Source: Psychromonas sp. CNPT3
GTDB taxonomy: Bacteria; Pseudomonadota; Gammaproteobacteria; Enterobacterales; Psychromonadaceae
Direction of reading: 5' to 3'
DNA: 64,000 nucleotides
Assembly (NCBI RefSeq): GCF_000153405.2
Contig: NC_020802.1
Coordinates: 763,883-827,882 of the forward strand
The notes beneath the pieces are model-generated. The model saw only the letters and a program-made list of their open reading frames with translations. It ran no database searches and was not told the DNA's origin. Positions 52,163-62,930 of this stretch are shown here, in pieces; position 1 is the first letter of the stretch, and each line of letters opens with the position of its first letter. The position numbers were made by a program, and so were the translations under genes.

Positions 52163-52476
52163 TGTGGTCATAATAGTCATGCGATCATAGGTGATATTTT
52201 AGATCTTTGTCTGCGATTATGTACTCCGGCTGAAAGTAATGACACTTCCCATTTTGGCTGATATTTACGGAAGAAAGAAGCGATAAAAAACGTGTTAAAT
52301 TGTATTTTATTCTTATTTTAGGTTTTGTTTCTGGAAGTGTAAGTGGGGATTATTTAGATAAATTATACTCTGTTAATGCCTTGTTTTTTCCGTCTTTTAG
52401 CGTTGTTTTTAGCCGTATATTAGCGAGTGTATTTATATCGAATGCGTCATTTAGAGGAAGATCATTGACGCAGTAA
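52163..52476 (+). pseudogene. Decayed membrane-protein gene, possibly DUF1275 (YoaK) family
   Basis: Two overlapping frames together read like one protein. The first (52163-52261) gives CGHNSHAIIGDILDLCLRL and then stops. The second (52243-52476, no start codon) gives KLYFILILGFVSGSVSGDYL and NALFFPSFSVVFSRIL, hydrophobic with Gly-rich turns. The HNSH...GDILDLCLRL block followed by a hydrophobic GFVSGSVSG helix resembles the C-terminal half of DUF1275 membrane proteins. I see no intact N-terminal half upstream. A frameshift and 5' loss are the simplest reading; the family assignment is tentative. Confidence 0.4.
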
Positions 52477-52499
52477 ATACTACGCCAATGTAATTAAGA

Positions 52500-53723
52500 C
52501 TAGCTCGCTTTTGCAACTTCTAGCATTTCTGCTTTATTAGATTTTGCAATAAAACCATAACCTATAACGACAAGCACTGCTTGTGCAAGCATCACAGCTG
52601 TCATCGCAACGACGCCATATTCGCTTAACGCTGAAACAATACCACTCGCAATAACGCAGAACATCATTTGTAAGAAATTCATTAAGCCTGCAGCCGATGC
52701 ACTATTATTACTAAACTCTGAAAGCGCTTTATTAGCAACAATAGGGTAAATTGCGCCGTTAGCCATTGCCATAAAGCACATTGGGATAAGTAGCGGGATA
52801 ATGCTATCAGTTGTAAATTGAGTTGCCACAACAAACATGACGATCACACTCAGAATAAAGAGCTTTAATAACCACGGTAAAATTTGCTGAGATGCATATT
52901 TATTTAACAGTGTGCGACAAGTATAGCCACCGATAATAAAGGCAGCTGTTTGTGGAAGGTAGCTAAAACCAATATCGGTACCTGAATAGCCCATTGCTGT
53001 CATTGCAAAAGGAGATCCCGTTAACCATGCAAAAAAAGCAGCTGAGCAGGTTGCATAAATAAGCATGTTACCGGTGAATTTTTTTGATTTTAAAATTTCG
53101 ATGTATTGTGCAATAACGCCGAGTTTTGGAACGCTCTGTGCATCGGCCATGTTTTCTTGTTGTGGCGTACTAAAATCAATTAAATTAGCGCGCAACATTA
53201 ACATTGAACCAATTAAGATCAATGCATAGAAAATGGTTTGCCAACCGAGATGTGCTTCAAGTACTGCGCCTAAAAGAGGGGCAAGAGCCGGAGACAATGC
53301 AACTAAAGGCATGATGGTTGCAAAAATACGCTGTGATGTTTTCGCATCGTATTTTTCCATAACATACGACTGCCAAATAATAGTTGATCCACAAGCGCCA
53401 AGTGCTTGTATTAAACGGCCGAAGAGAAGCCCTTCAATTTGCGTTGAAAGTGCACACATAATACTGCCGATACTAAAAATAAGTAAACTGGCAGAAAGAA
53501 CTAATTTTTTTCCAAAACGTTGGGTAAGAGGACCATAAACAAGCTGTCCGCCAGCCATACCAAAAAGGAAAATAGTTAATGACCAGCCTATCATTTGTTG
53601 GCTGGTGCCTAAATCTTGACGGATCACATCAAACGCAGGAAGGTACATGTCGGTTGCTAAAAAACCGAGCATACTTAAACCTGATAGCCAGATATAAGGG
53701 ATCGCTTTATTTTTATTGTGCAT
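52500..53723 (-). CDS. punC: MFS transporter, Bcr/CflA family, PunC-like
   Basis: This 407-residue, twelve-helix major facilitator protein has the Bcr/CflA motif FLATDMYLPAFDVIRQDLG, GQLVYGPLTQRFGKK (MFS motif A) and LGACGSTIIWQSYV. E. coli PunC (YdhC) takes up purine nucleosides and lies divergent from its regulator PunR (YdhB); the same pair is found here, which supports the name. A drug-efflux role as in other Bcr/CflA members cannot be excluded. Confidence 0.85.
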   Translation of the reverse strand: MHNKNKAIPYIWLSGLSMLGFLATDMYLPAFDVIRQDLGTSQQMIGWSLTIFLFGMAGGQLVYGPLTQRFGKKLVLSASLLIFSIGSIMCALSTQIEGLLFGRLIQALGACGSTIIWQSYVMEKYDAKTSQRIFATIMPLVALSPALAPLLGAVLEAHLGWQTIFYALILIGSMLMLRANLIDFSTPQQENMADAQSVPKLGVIAQYIEILKSKKFTGNMLIYATCSAAFFAWLTGSPFAMTAMGYSGTDIGFSYLPQTAAFIIGGYTCRTLLNKYASQQILPWLLKLFILSVIVMFVVATQFTTDSIIPLLIPMCFMAMANGAIYPIVANKALSEFSNNSASAAGLMNFLQMMFCVIASGIVSALSEYGVVAMTAVMLAQAVLVVIGYGFIAKSNKAEMLEVAKAS

Positions 53724-53830
53724 TTTATTCTCTTATTAATTTTATTTTAAGACATTTCACAGTTTATGCTTGCTATATAGGCTTGTGAAACGGTATATTT
53801 TCACCCCTTTCATCAAAAAATTTGATTCGT

Positions 53831-54733
53831 ATGTTTTCCTATCAAGATCTGTTGGTTATTGACGCGGTGGCGCGTCTCGGTAGCTTTGCTAACGCAGCTT
53901 TAGAGCTGCATAAAGTGCCAAGTGCAATCAGTTATCGTGTTAAATGGGTTGAACATAAATTATCGGTGAGTTTATTTAAACGTTCGCACAGAAAAGTAGC
54001 ACTAACGCCTGCAGGGATTTATTTTGTTGAGCAAGCGCGTTTATTATTAAAACAGATGGATGATATTAAATTTCAAACGCAGCGTGTTGCAAATGGTTGG
54101 CAGAGCAGTGTATCTATTGCGTTGGATAATGTTGTGCACGAAGACAGTGTTAATAAATTGGTGGCTGATTTTTACGAACAATTTCCAGATGTAGAGTTAC
54201 TGCTTACCATGGAAGTGTTTAATGGCGTTTGGGATGCGTTAGCGGATGGACGTGCTGATATTGCGATTGGCGCTACGGCAGTAGTACCCATTGGCGGTAA
54301 TATATCGTATCGCGCGATGGGCTCGTTATTATGGGACTTTGTGATAGCGCCAGATCATCCCCTTGCTCTAAAAGAAGGGAAACTAAAAGAAAGTGATTTA
54401 ATCAAATACCCTTGTATATGCCTTGATGATAGTTCGCGAAAATTACCCAAACGTACCACTTGGTTATTAGACAATCAAAGGCGCTTAGTTGTCCCAAATT
54501 GGCACAGCGCTGAGCAATGCTTCATGGCAGGTTTAGGCGTCGGCATCATGCCGACGCATCGGTCGCGAATATTGATAGCATCGGGGAAATTAATCAAAAA
54601 AGATCTTTTGGATGTGCCCAAAGAAAGTCCTTGTTGCTTGGCTTGGAAAAATGAATGTTTAACACCCGCGGTCGCATGGCTATTAGATTATCTAGGGGAC
54701 AGTGAAAAACTACATCAACAATGGCTTGCGTAA
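53831..54733 (+). CDS. punR: LysR-family regulator, PunR-like
   Basis: The protein has an N-terminal winged helix (VIDAVARLGSFANAALELHK, VPSAISYRVKWVEHKLSVSLF) and a C-terminal effector domain. Long blocks match E. coli PunR (YdhB) from memory: EVFNGVWDALADGRADIAIG, LPKRTTWLLDNQRRLVVP and AVAWLLDYLGDSE. PunR activates punC in response to adenosine and other purines. I start it at the ATG at 53831 (MFSYQDLL); a TTG at 53822 is also in frame. Neither has a clear ribosome site. Confidence 0.87.
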   Translation: MFSYQDLLVIDAVARLGSFANAALELHKVPSAISYRVKWVEHKLSVSLFKRSHRKVALTPAGIYFVEQARLLLKQMDDIKFQTQRVANGWQSSVSIALDNVVHEDSVNKLVADFYEQFPDVELLLTMEVFNGVWDALADGRADIAIGATAVVPIGGNISYRAMGSLLWDFVIAPDHPLALKEGKLKESDLIKYPCICLDDSSRKLPKRTTWLLDNQRRLVVPNWHSAEQCFMAGLGVGIMPTHRSRILIASGKLIKKDLLDVPKESPCCLAWKNECLTPAVAWLLDYLGDSEKLHQQWLA

Positions 54734-54892
54734 GCTGTTTTTTTGTAAAACGACTATTATCATCCCGCGTAGGCAACTTAAAGTGTAGTGAATTTTATTT
54801 TGTGCGCGCAAGCTCACAATAGGAAAAAAAATATTCTACTTATAAAAACGATCCTACACTTAATGGCTAAATTAAATATAGGGTGAGAGAGC

Positions 54893-56587
54893 ATGATACA
54901 ATTTTTTAGAGATTTACCTTTAAAGTTTAAGTTGCAAGGTTACTCCTTTTTGATGCTAGCATTCTTATTGTTAAGCTTTGTTTATGCTAGTTTGTCGTTA
55001 AATACTATCGGTAATAAATTGACCATTATAGTTGAAGAGGATATTCCTCTATCCCAGCAACTTTCTAGCATTACCATTAGGCAACTTGAGCAAGCGTTAT
55101 TATTTGAACGAGGCTTGCATAACGGCCCTTTGGTGCGCACTAATCAAAATGCAAAAAAAGAGCTAGACACCGTAATGACGGTATTTATGGAAAAAACAAA
55201 AAAAATAGAAAATCTATTAGATTTAGCCACTAAACAAGCCAAACATGCGCTGAGTTTGTATGCTTCTTCAAGCGAAGGTTCGACAGAAAAATCTAAGTTT
55301 AAGTCAATTTTAAAATCTCTTGAGCATATTAAAGTTGCCCATAAAAGCTATGATGAGCATGCACAAGACACTTTTCTTTTATTTCAAGAGGGGCATGTTT
55401 CTCGTGCATTATTGAAGTCGAAACAAATAGTAAAAGAAGAAATAGCGTTAGAGCATGAAGTCGAAGATTTGTTAGGCAATGTTCAGAAATTTACGAAGGA
55501 AAGCGCAACTAAGGCGCAAGAATATGAACAAAATGCATTAAAAACATTGGCTATCTTTGGCGTAATTTGTATTTTTATTGCATTATTTGTCAGTCATATT
55601 TTAAGCCAATTCATTTTAAAAGGTATTCGCACTGCCATCACGATATCGTCAGGAGATTTACGAGAAAATATCAACATTACAAGTAAAGATGAAATTGGGC
55701 AGTTATTGCATGGAATGAGTGGTATGAAGAATAAATTGCTGTCGATGATCAATGAAATATCTGGGATCACCGGCGATCTTTCTCGCTCTTCTACCGGTAT
55801 GCAAGATCTCACTGAAGAAACCTCAAAAATAATCAATCAGCAGCGCTCTGAAACAGATCGTATTGCGACGGCGATGGATCAAATGAACTCATCGGTGAAT
55901 GACGTTGCAGAAAGTATTGGAACAACCGCAAAACATGCTCAAGATGCGAATAAGAACACGGCTGCAGGGCAAGTTATTATTGGCGAGGCAATCACTGAAA
56001 TCGATAGTCTTGTTGCACATATCAGCACGGCTACTGAAACGGTAGGTTTATTGCAAAAACAAAGTGATGGTATTAATAAAGTCATGGACGTGATCACCAG
56101 TATTGCAGAGCAAACCAATTTGTTGGCATTAAATGCAGCCATTGAATCTGCGCGTGCTGGCGAGCATGGTCGAGGTTTTGCGGTTGTAGCTGATGAAGTG
56201 CGCACGCTTGCACAACGAACGCAAGATTCGGCTAAAGAAATACAAAGCATGATTGATCAATTACAAAAGGGCAGTGAAGGCGCCGTTGATATTATGCATA
56301 AAAGTCAAAAGCAAACAGAGCGTACCGTGGTGGCAGTTAAAAAGTCGGGTGAAGCGTTTGAATTGATATCATCTTCAATTGCAGAAATAACGGTAATGTG
56401 TGAACAAGTGACGCGCGCAGCTGAGCAACAAGGTCTCGTAAGCGAGGAGATAAATACAAACATTGTACAGGTAAGTGCAATGTCGGATAAAACATCGACA
56501 GGCGCTGAGTTGACCACTAAAGCAAGTAAAGAGCTGGCGATGATTGCTCAACAATTAAAAAAATCATTAACACAATTTTCTATTTAA
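54893..56587 (+). CDS. Methyl-accepting chemotaxis protein
   Basis: This inner-membrane chemoreceptor has 564 residues: transmembrane segment 1 (about 14-34), a helical periplasmic domain of about 180 residues resembling a four-helix bundle, transmembrane segment 2 (about 218-240), a HAMP domain (about 240-292) and a long cytoplasmic coiled coil. The conserved hairpin tip is at about 404-445 ([38 protein letters not shown]). There is no C-terminal NWETF-type CheR tether. The ligand is unknown; no other chemotaxis gene is nearby. Confidence 0.94.
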   Translation: MIQFFRDLPLKFKLQGYSFLMLAFLLLSFVYASLSLNTIGNKLTIIVEEDIPLSQQLSSITIRQLEQALLFERGLHNGPLVRTNQNAKKELDTVMTVFMEKTKKIENLLDLATKQAKHALSLYASSSEGSTEKSKFKSILKSLEHIKVAHKSYDEHAQDTFLLFQEGHVSRALLKSKQIVKEEIALEHEVEDLLGNVQKFTKESATKAQEYEQNALKTLAIFGVICIFIALFVSHILSQFILKGIRTAITISSGDLRENINITSKDEIGQLLHGMSGMKNKLLSMINEISGITGDLSRSSTGMQDLTEETSKIINQQRSETDRIATAMDQMNSSVNDVAESIGTTAKHAQDANKNTAAGQVIIGEAITEIDSLVAHISTATETVGLLQKQSDGINKVMDVITSIAEQTNLLALNAAIESARAGEHGRGFAVVADEVRTLAQRTQDSAKEIQSMIDQLQKGSEGAVDIMHKSQKQTERTVVAVKKSGEAFELISSSIAEITVMCEQVTRAAEQQGLVSEEINTNIVQVSAMSDKTSTGAELTTKASKELAMIAQQLKKSLTQFSI

Positions 56588-56623
56588 GAGCGTTTTTGTG
56601 TAAGGGCGCTTTGGATCAAGCAT

Positions 56624-56653
56624 AAAAAAAAGGAGGCATTGCCTCCTTTTTTT
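56624..56653. terminator. Bidirectional terminator, chemoreceptor / darP
   Basis: A7-AGGAGGC and GCCTCCT-T6 form a 13-14 bp stem with a tiny loop between the convergent genes; both strands end in a T-run. Confidence 0.9.
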
Positions 56654-56668
56654 ATGGGACTGTATTTT

Positions 56669-57184
56669 TTATAAACAAATAGGTTTTAAATACATAAACA
56701 AATCTTTGGCCGCTTTGGCCGCTTTAGCTGGCTTTTCTGCTTTTTTCTCTTTATTGATTAGACGCACGAATTGGCGTATTTTTTGACGCTCAAGAGAAGG
56801 GAACTTATCGAGTAAGTCATTGATTTTTGGATCACCTTGCTCAATGAGTTCATCTCGTAATGCTTCTAAACGCAACATAGCGTGCGTCAGTTGTTGATGT
56901 TTGTTTTTTAGTCGATCTAGTGTAGTGCTAATAGCGTCAGTGTCTTCATGGCGCAATACTTTACCAATAAATTGTATCTGGCGACGCAGTGCTTCATGTT
57001 TAGTGCTAATTTTATGGGCAACGGCAATGGAATGAAACAGCAACTCACTAGCTGGAATTTGAGCCAGTTGTTTTTTATTTAAGGCAATCAGTTCATGACC
57101 GATGAGTTTTAGAGCATCCGCATCGCGTTTTATTTGTGATTTACTGATCTCTTCATCATTTATACTTTCAATTTTTTTATTCAT
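56669..57184 (-). CDS. darP: Ribosome maturation protein DarP (YjgA)
   Basis: DarP (YjgA) binds late 50S precursors and aids their maturation. From the ATG at 57184 the protein is 171 residues, starting MNKKIESINDEEISKSQIKR, the family N-terminus; an ATG at 57268 adds 28 poorly conserved residues. It is helical and basic, with GKVLRHEDTDAI and FPSLERQKIRQFVRLINKEK. The C-terminal tail has a Lys/Ala-rich low-complexity stretch (KKAEKPAKAAKAAKDLF). It is divergent from pmbA, as in E. coli. Confidence 0.9.
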   Translation of the reverse strand: MNKKIESINDEEISKSQIKRDADALKLIGHELIALNKKQLAQIPASELLFHSIAVAHKISTKHEALRRQIQFIGKVLRHEDTDAISTTLDRLKNKHQQLTHAMLRLEALRDELIEQGDPKINDLLDKFPSLERQKIRQFVRLINKEKKAEKPAKAAKAAKDLFMYLKPICL

Positions 57185-57281
57185 AATAGTTTTGCCGTTA
57201 CAGATTAATAGGGGTATTTTATACATTATACGTGTATTCTTTAGCTTTCTAAATTTAATTTTTAGCATTGGTAGATAAAAT

Positions 57282-58610
57282 ATGATTGAGCAGAAAAAAC
57301 AACTTGAAAATGCAGTGCAAGATGCGTTGATGATCGCAAAGAAATTAGGCGCAGATCAAGCGGAAGTCGCACTAGGAAAAAGCTCGGGGATCTCGGTAAA
57401 CACCCGTTTAGGGGAAGTTGAAAATATTGAGTTTAATCTTGACGGTGCGATGGGGATCAGCGTTTATGTGCAAAACTGTAAAGGCAGTGCATCGACCGCA
57501 GATTTAAGTCCGGAGGCTATTCATGCAACCGTAAAAGCTGCCATTGATATTGCAAAATACACCAGTAAAGATACGTTTGCCGGGTTGTTAGATACGGACT
57601 GCTTAGAGCGTTCGGTGCTTGATTTAGATTTATACCACCCAAGTGCACTTAATACCGATGAGTTACTCGCTCTGGCTAAAGAATGTGAAGAATTTGCCTT
57701 AAATAGCGATCCATTAATTGTAAATTCAGACGGCGCAGCGGTAAATAGTCACTCAAGTTTACGTGTTTATGGTAATAGTAATGATTTTTTAGAAAGTTAC
57801 GCCAGTAGTCGCCATAGTTTAAGTTGTGTGTTGATAGCGCAAAAAGGCGAGGAAATGCAACGTGATCACAGTTATACAAGTGCGCGTGATATGCGCGACC
57901 TGTATTCTGCGCAGTGGGTTGCTAACGATGCAGTAAAACGCAGTGTAGAGCGCCTTGGCGCTGTCAAAATTAAAACCCAAGAAACAGCGGTTATATTTTC
58001 ACCTGAAGTGGCAACGAGTTTGTTTGGTCATTTTGTGGGCGCTATTAGTGGCATGAACTTATATCGTAAATCTACCTTTTTATTGGACAGTTTAAACCAG
58101 AAAATATTTCCCGATTGGATGAACATAGAAGAAAAACCTCACATAATAAAAGGTATCGCCAGCTCTCCTTTTGATCAAGAAGGCGGGAAAACGAAAGATG
58201 CACTAATTGTGCAGGACGGCGTTTTGCAAACGTATTTATTAACAGGTTATGCTGCGCGTAAATTAAAAATGCAAAGCACAGGTCACAGTGGCGGTATCCA
58301 TAATTGGTTTGTTAAATCTAATTGTGATTTAGACTTAGCAGGACTGTTTAAAGAAATGGGCAACGGTTTATTTGTCACGGAGCTTATGGGCCAAGGTGTA
58401 AATATGGTTACAGGAGACTATTCACGCGGTGCTGCCGGTTTTTGGATTGAAAATGGTGTGATTGCCTACCCTGTACATGAAATTACAATAGCAGGGAAAT
58501 TACAAGATATGTTTATGGATATGCAAGCGATTGGCTCGGATGTTGATCCTCGCAGTAGCCTCAAGACAGGCTCTATTTTAATCAGTAAAATGAAAGTGGC
58601 AGGACTGTAA
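57282..58610 (+). CDS. pmbA: TldD-associated protein PmbA (TldE)
   Basis: PmbA is the non-catalytic partner of TldD in the peptide-processing protease needed for microcin maturation and CcdA turnover in E. coli. The 442 residues lack the HExxxH motif, as expected. Marker blocks are LGADQAEVALGKSSGISVNT, SPEVATSLFGHFVGAISG and GAAGFWIENGVIAYPVHEIT. A strong hairpin terminator follows. Confidence 0.96.
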   Translation: MIEQKKQLENAVQDALMIAKKLGADQAEVALGKSSGISVNTRLGEVENIEFNLDGAMGISVYVQNCKGSASTADLSPEAIHATVKAAIDIAKYTSKDTFAGLLDTDCLERSVLDLDLYHPSALNTDELLALAKECEEFALNSDPLIVNSDGAAVNSHSSLRVYGNSNDFLESYASSRHSLSCVLIAQKGEEMQRDHSYTSARDMRDLYSAQWVANDAVKRSVERLGAVKIKTQETAVIFSPEVATSLFGHFVGAISGMNLYRKSTFLLDSLNQKIFPDWMNIEEKPHIIKGIASSPFDQEGGKTKDALIVQDGVLQTYLLTGYAARKLKMQSTGHSGGIHNWFVKSNCDLDLAGLFKEMGNGLFVTELMGQGVNMVTGDYSRGAAGFWIENGVIAYPVHEITIAGKLQDMFMDMQAIGSDVDPRSSLKTGSILISKMKVAGL

Positions 58611-58618
58611 AGGTTTGC

Positions 58619-58662
58619 ACACATACTCATATTTATGATGCTTTAAAAATATGAGTATGTGT
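58619..58662. terminator. Bidirectional terminator, pmbA / rlpA
   Basis: ACATACTCATATTT pairs with AAATATGAGTATGT (14 bp) around a 12-base loop, followed on the plus strand by GTTGGTCTTTT. It lies between convergent genes. Confidence 0.7.
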
Positions 58663-58677
58663 TGGTCTTTTGGACTT

Positions 58678-59454
58678 TTATTTTATGGGTACTAAAAAGG
58701 CACCAGGGTATTGAGGTCGCATTTTATTTAATAATGACTGTGCAGTCTCTTCACCGTTTAATGGCCCTAAACGTAAGCGGTAATTATTACCTTGCTTCGT
58801 GAAAGTGGACGCAACGTTATATTTATCTGATAACTTAGCATCAAGCGTCTGCGCTTTTGATTGCTGCGATGTCACGAGATACTGTATATAATATTTTTTT
58901 GTTGATGCACCTTTTACAAAAGGACTTTCTTTTTGAAAATGTAATAACTTGATTGAAACTGGCGTTGTACCCGATGCAAGCATGTCGAGTTTTTTTGCTG
59001 CTGCATAGGAAAGATCAATAATGCGCTTTGAATGAAACGGGCCTCGATCATTAACACGTACAATGATCTTTTTACTGTTTTTGAGATTAGTGACTTCTAC
59101 ATAGCTTGGTAATGGCAGATTTTTATGGGCAGCGCTCATGGCAAACATATTATAACGCTCACCATTAGAGGTTAAGTGGCCATGAAACTTTTTCCCATAC
59201 CAAGACGCATTACCTTTCTCCGTAAAGGAGGTTACATTTTTTAAAACCTTATAATGAATACCGCGCACGTTATAATCTTTATTACCACCACGAGAGTAGG
59301 GCTCATAACGAGGCGATGCATTTTCTATATGCGCTAAAGGGGGGATGCTCGATTTATTAGGTGCATGATCATCATTAATAGCGTAACGATTACTACTACA
59401 TGCACTCAGTACTAAGAGACTAATGCACAGTATTAAAATATTGAAAATTTTCAT
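58678..59454 (-). CDS. rlpA: Septal ring lytic transglycosylase / rare lipoprotein A
   Basis: RlpA is an outer-membrane lipoprotein; in some species it cleaves denuded glycan strands at the septum. The 258 residues begin with a lipoprotein signal (LLVLSAC, lipid-modified Cys at about residue 19), followed by a double-psi beta-barrel domain (ASWYGKKFHGHLTSNGERYN; VRVNDRGPF, with the key Asp) and a C-terminal SPOR domain (about 180-258, YYIQYLVTSQQSKAQ). It lies 17 bases after rodA. Confidence 0.94.
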   Translation of the reverse strand: MKIFNILILCISLLVLSACSSNRYAINDDHAPNKSSIPPLAHIENASPRYEPYSRGGNKDYNVRGIHYKVLKNVTSFTEKGNASWYGKKFHGHLTSNGERYNMFAMSAAHKNLPLPSYVEVTNLKNSKKIIVRVNDRGPFHSKRIIDLSYAAAKKLDMLASGTTPVSIKLLHFQKESPFVKGASTKKYYIQYLVTSQQSKAQTLDAKLSDKYNVASTFTKQGNNYRLRLGPLNGEETAQSLLNKMRPQYPGAFLVPIK

Positions 59455-59471
59455 TATTGCTCTTTATATTA

Positions 59472-60569
59472 TTAGCTATTAAAACGTTTATGAGTATGAA
59501 TCGACATTAAAATCCCGAATCCTGCGAGCAAAGTAACGATGGATGTACCGCCATAACTGACTAAAGGCAGAGGTACACCTACTACGGGTAAAATACCACT
59601 CACCATGCCAATATTAACAAAAACATAGACAAAGAAAGTCAAGGTGATACTGCCGGCGACCAATCGAGTATAAGCATCTTGCGCTTGATTCGCTATCCAC
59701 AACCCTCGTGAAATAATGAATAAATATAGTGCTAATAAAAGTAAAACGCCAATTAGGCCAAATTCCTCTGAAAAGACAGCAAATATAAAATCGGTATGAC
59801 GCTCGGGTAAAAATTCAAGTTGTGATTGTGTCCCTTGTAACCAACCTTTCCCCCATAGCCCCCCTGATCCAATGGCTATTTTTGATTGGATAATATGGTA
59901 GCCGGCACCTAAGGGATCCGCTTCCGGATTCAGTAAGGTTAAAATGCGTCCGCGCTGATAATCATGCATTAAAAAGAACCATAAAATGGGGACGAAAGCG
60001 AGTAATGCTGCGCCTGCAATAAAAATATAGAGCCAAGATATACCGGATAGGAAAAGTACAAAAACACCGGCAGAGGCGACAAGAATAGAGGTGCCAAGAT
60101 CGGGTTGTTTGGCTATCAATAAGGTGGGGATGATAACCAGTAGAAAAGCGATAAAAATATTTTTAAATTTTGGAGGTAAGGTGTCTTGGCTGATGTAATA
60201 TGCAATCATCAGTGGCATGATGAGTTTCATTATTTCAGAAGGCTGGAATTTAGTAAAACCAAGATCTAGCCAGCGCTGTGCGCCTTTTCCTGTATGCCCA
60301 AAGATCAGTACGGCAATGAGTAATAAGACGCAAACAGAAAAAATAAAGGGGCTCCAACGTTGATAAAAATCGGGTGAAAATTGCGCCAAAAAAAACATGG
60401 TTCCCAGCGCAATCGCTAAGCGAACCAACTGGCGCTCAACGAGTTCATAACCATCAACAGAATATAGAACGGTTAAACTGACTCCCATTAACATTAAAAT
60501 CCCCAGTAATAACCAAGGATCTAAATGTAAGCGATAAAAAATACTTTTATTTGAAGGAATATTAACCAT
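59472..60569 (-). CDS. rodA: Rod-shape peptidoglycan polymerase RodA (SEDS)
   Basis: RodA polymerises glycan strands in the elongasome, paired with PBP2. From the ATG at 60569 the protein is 365 residues with about ten membrane segments. Family blocks [38 protein letters not shown] and [14 protein letters not shown] are present. I chose this start because [18 protein letters not shown] matches homologues and it follows the mrdA stop after one base. An ATG at 60677 lies deep inside mrdA. Confidence 0.96.
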   Translation of the reverse strand: MVNIPSNKSIFYRLHLDPWLLLGILMLMGVSLTVLYSVDGYELVERQLVRLAIALGTMFFLAQFSPDFYQRWSPFIFSVCVLLLIAVLIFGHTGKGAQRWLDLGFTKFQPSEIMKLIMPLMIAYYISQDTLPPKFKNIFIAFLLVIIPTLLIAKQPDLGTSILVASAGVFVLFLSGISWLYIFIAGAALLAFVPILWFFLMHDYQRGRILTLLNPEADPLGAGYHIIQSKIAIGSGGLWGKGWLQGTQSQLEFLPERHTDFIFAVFSEEFGLIGVLLLLALYLFIISRGLWIANQAQDAYTRLVAGSITLTFFVYVFVNIGMVSGILPVVGVPLPLVSYGGTSIVTLLAGFGILMSIHTHKRFNS

Positions 60570-60570
60570 A

Positions 60571-62463
60571 TTAAAAACTAAACCCTTGCAAAGAGGTAAC
60601 AGGAGAGGAATTATGAAAATATTCATCCAGTAATTTTCGAATAATAGGGGCTGCTTGACTACTGCCTCCCCCTGCATTTTCTAATACGACAATAGCGACT
60701 ATCTCAGGTGATTCAAAGGGGGCAAATGCAACAAACATCGCATTATCTCGATGTCGTTCGTTAAGTTTACTTGCATCATAACGCTCATTTTCTTTTATAT
60801 TGACGACCTGTGCGGTCCCTGATTTCCCTGCAACGGTATAATCTACGCCGGCAAAAGCGCGACGCGCGGTGCCGACACGACTGCTCGTCACTGATAGCAT
60901 TGCATTGAGTGCGATATCCCAATAATGTTTATTTTTTAATGTGATCGGGGCCCGCGTGCTTTGTATCGGGGTAAATGCACCATCATCGGATAAAATGGCG
61001 CGTAATATTTGGGGATCAATGATTTTCCCCCTGCGCGCTAAAATGGCCGTAGCTTTAGCCAGTTGAATAGGGGTCGTTGTCCAATAGCCTTGCCCAATAC
61101 CAATTGAAATCGTGTCTCCATCGTACCAAGGTGCTTTAAATCGTGACTTTTTCCATTCTCGAGAGGGCATGATAGCCTTGGTTTCTTCTCCAATATCGAG
61201 GCCACTGTAATCGCCAAATCCAAATTTACGCATAAACGGATTTATTCTGTCGATGCCTAATTTGTAGGCTGTGTGGTAAAAGAAGGTATCGCAACTTTGT
61301 TCAATGGCATGATTGACATCTACCCATCCGTGGCCCCAGCGTTTCCAATCACGAAAACGGCGTTTTGAGCCAGGTACTATCCACCAACCTGGATCATAAA
61401 TCTTACTGTGCTCGGTGATCACACTCTCATTTAATGCCAGTAATGCCATTTGTGGTTTTATGGTGGATGCTGGCGAGTAGCGTCCTTGTGTTGCGCGATT
61501 AATTAAAGGGCGATCTTTGGAGTCCAATAAGGCTTTGTATTTTTTATAGCTGATCCCTTGTACAAAAAGGTTAGGATCATAACTGGGATTTGAAATTAAG
61601 CTCAGTACGCCTCCTGTTTTAGCATTAAGCACCACAATACTGCCTCTGTGATCGCCTAAGAGTTCCTGTCCTTTTAATTGTAATTTTACATCTAAATTTA
61701 ATTTAATGTCTTTACCTGGAACAGGGGGCGTAAAGCTTAATACACGAATAACTTTCCCCCAACTATCAACCTCTACTTGGCGGCGACCCGGCTTACCATG
61801 TAATAATCCTTCATAGGATTTTTCAATGCCCAGTTTTCCGATATAGCGTGTTCCACGATAGAGCGCGCTGTCTCCTCGCGCTTTAATACGTTTAATATCT
61901 TTATCATTTATTTTGGCAATATAGCCCAATACATGGGTAAAACTGTCGCCAAAAGGATAATAACGTTTTAGGTTGGCGCTGATTGAAAAACCTTGATATT
62001 TATATTGGTTAACGGTAAATAGTGCCACTTCTTTTTGGGTGAGTTGATCTTTAAGTTCAATACTTTTAAAGGATCGAGAATAATTATTTCGGCGTTTAAA
62101 AGAGGCGATTTCTTTATCGCTAATAGAGAGTAATTTTTGTAAATCGCGTAAATTCTGTTGTAAATTTTTGGTGTTTCTAACAATGACTTCTAGGCTATAA
62201 ATGGGACGATTTTCAGCTAAAATAATGCCATTTCTATCATAAATCAAGCCTCTGTTTGGAGGGACTATTTGCACACTAATTCGATTGTCATTGGATCTGG
62301 TTTGATAGTTATTAAAAGAGGTGATTTGTAAATAATAAAGATTGCTGACTAAGATGGTGAGTGAAATAGCGATGGCAATAAAGATGACGATAGAACGACG
62401 CATAAAAAGAGAAGATTCTGCTGAATGGTTTCTGATGTTGATGCGTTTTTTTTGCACGATCAC
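60571..62463 (-). CDS. mrdA: Penicillin-binding protein 2 (elongasome transpeptidase)
   Basis: PBP2 cross-links new peptidoglycan in the lateral wall. The 630 residues have an N-terminal membrane anchor (about 22-45), the dimerisation/pedestal domain and the transpeptidase domain with SxxK in [19 protein letters not shown] in [13 protein letters not shown] (the PBP2 form of SxN) and KSGTAQVV. The start is a GTG at 62463 overlapping the rlmH stop in GTGA, which implies translational coupling. Confidence 0.97.
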   Translation of the reverse strand: MIVQKKRINIRNHSAESSLFMRRSIVIFIAIAISLTILVSNLYYLQITSFNNYQTRSNDNRISVQIVPPNRGLIYDRNGIILAENRPIYSLEVIVRNTKNLQQNLRDLQKLLSISDKEIASFKRRNNYSRSFKSIELKDQLTQKEVALFTVNQYKYQGFSISANLKRYYPFGDSFTHVLGYIAKINDKDIKRIKARGDSALYRGTRYIGKLGIEKSYEGLLHGKPGRRQVEVDSWGKVIRVLSFTPPVPGKDIKLNLDVKLQLKGQELLGDHRGSIVVLNAKTGGVLSLISNPSYDPNLFVQGISYKKYKALLDSKDRPLINRATQGRYSPASTIKPQMALLALNESVITEHSKIYDPGWWIVPGSKRRFRDWKRWGHGWVDVNHAIEQSCDTFFYHTAYKLGIDRINPFMRKFGFGDYSGLDIGEETKAIMPSREWKKSRFKAPWYDGDTISIGIGQGYWTTTPIQLAKATAILARRGKIIDPQILRAILSDDGAFTPIQSTRAPITLKNKHYWDIALNAMLSVTSSRVGTARRAFAGVDYTVAGKSGTAQVVNIKENERYDASKLNERHRDNAMFVAFAPFESPEIVAIVVLENAGGGSSQAAPIIRKLLDEYFHNSSPVTSLQGFSF

Positions 62464-62930
62464 TCTCTATGGTAAGGGTGATTAATGGTCAGTGTGTAAG
62501 CGCGATATAAACTTTCTGCTGTAATAATACGTACTAAAGGATGCGGTAAGGTAAGGGCCGATAGTGACCAGCGTTGTTCTGCTTTGGCAATACATTCCGG
62601 AGCAAGACCTTCTGGGCCTCCAATTAGTATACTAATATTACGCCCATCTAGTTTCCATTTGCGCATTTCATCTGCCAACTGTTCAGTTGTCCAAGCCCGC
62701 CCGGTAACTTCTAGGGTGACAATTTTATTGCCTTTAGGGATGGCTGTTAGAGTGAGCTCTCCCTCTTTTTTCAAAATACGTTTTATATCCGCATTTTTTC
62801 CTCGTTTCCCTGCGTGGATCTCAACTAATTCTAGTTGCATCTCTTTAGGGAAACGTCGTGCATACTCTTGATATCCTTTTTCAACCCAGTCGGGCATTTT
62901 TGTGCCCACTGCGATCAACTGAATTTTCAT
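62460..62930 (-). CDS. rlmH: 23S rRNA pseudouridine-1915 N3-methyltransferase
   Basis: RlmH methylates pseudouridine 1915 of 23S rRNA on assembled ribosomes. At 156 residues it is the family length (155 in E. coli). The SPOUT-type SAM knot shows as [13 protein letters not shown] and [19 protein letters not shown] sequence, ending [15 protein letters not shown]. Its ATG overlaps the rsfS stop by one base (TAATG). Confidence 0.96.
   Translation of the reverse strand: MKIQLIAVGTKMPDWVEKGYQEYARRFPKEMQLELVEIHAGKRGKNADIKRILKKEGELTLTAIPKGNKIVTLEVTGRAWTTEQLADEMRKWKLDGRNISILIGGPEGLAPECIAKAEQRWSLSALTLPHPLVRIITAESLYRAYTLTINHPYHRE

Noticed and set aside
60569-60677. Extended rodA start inside mrdA
   Set aside because: The extra 36 residues do not match RodA, while the ATG at 60569 gives the family N-terminus one base after the mrdA stop.
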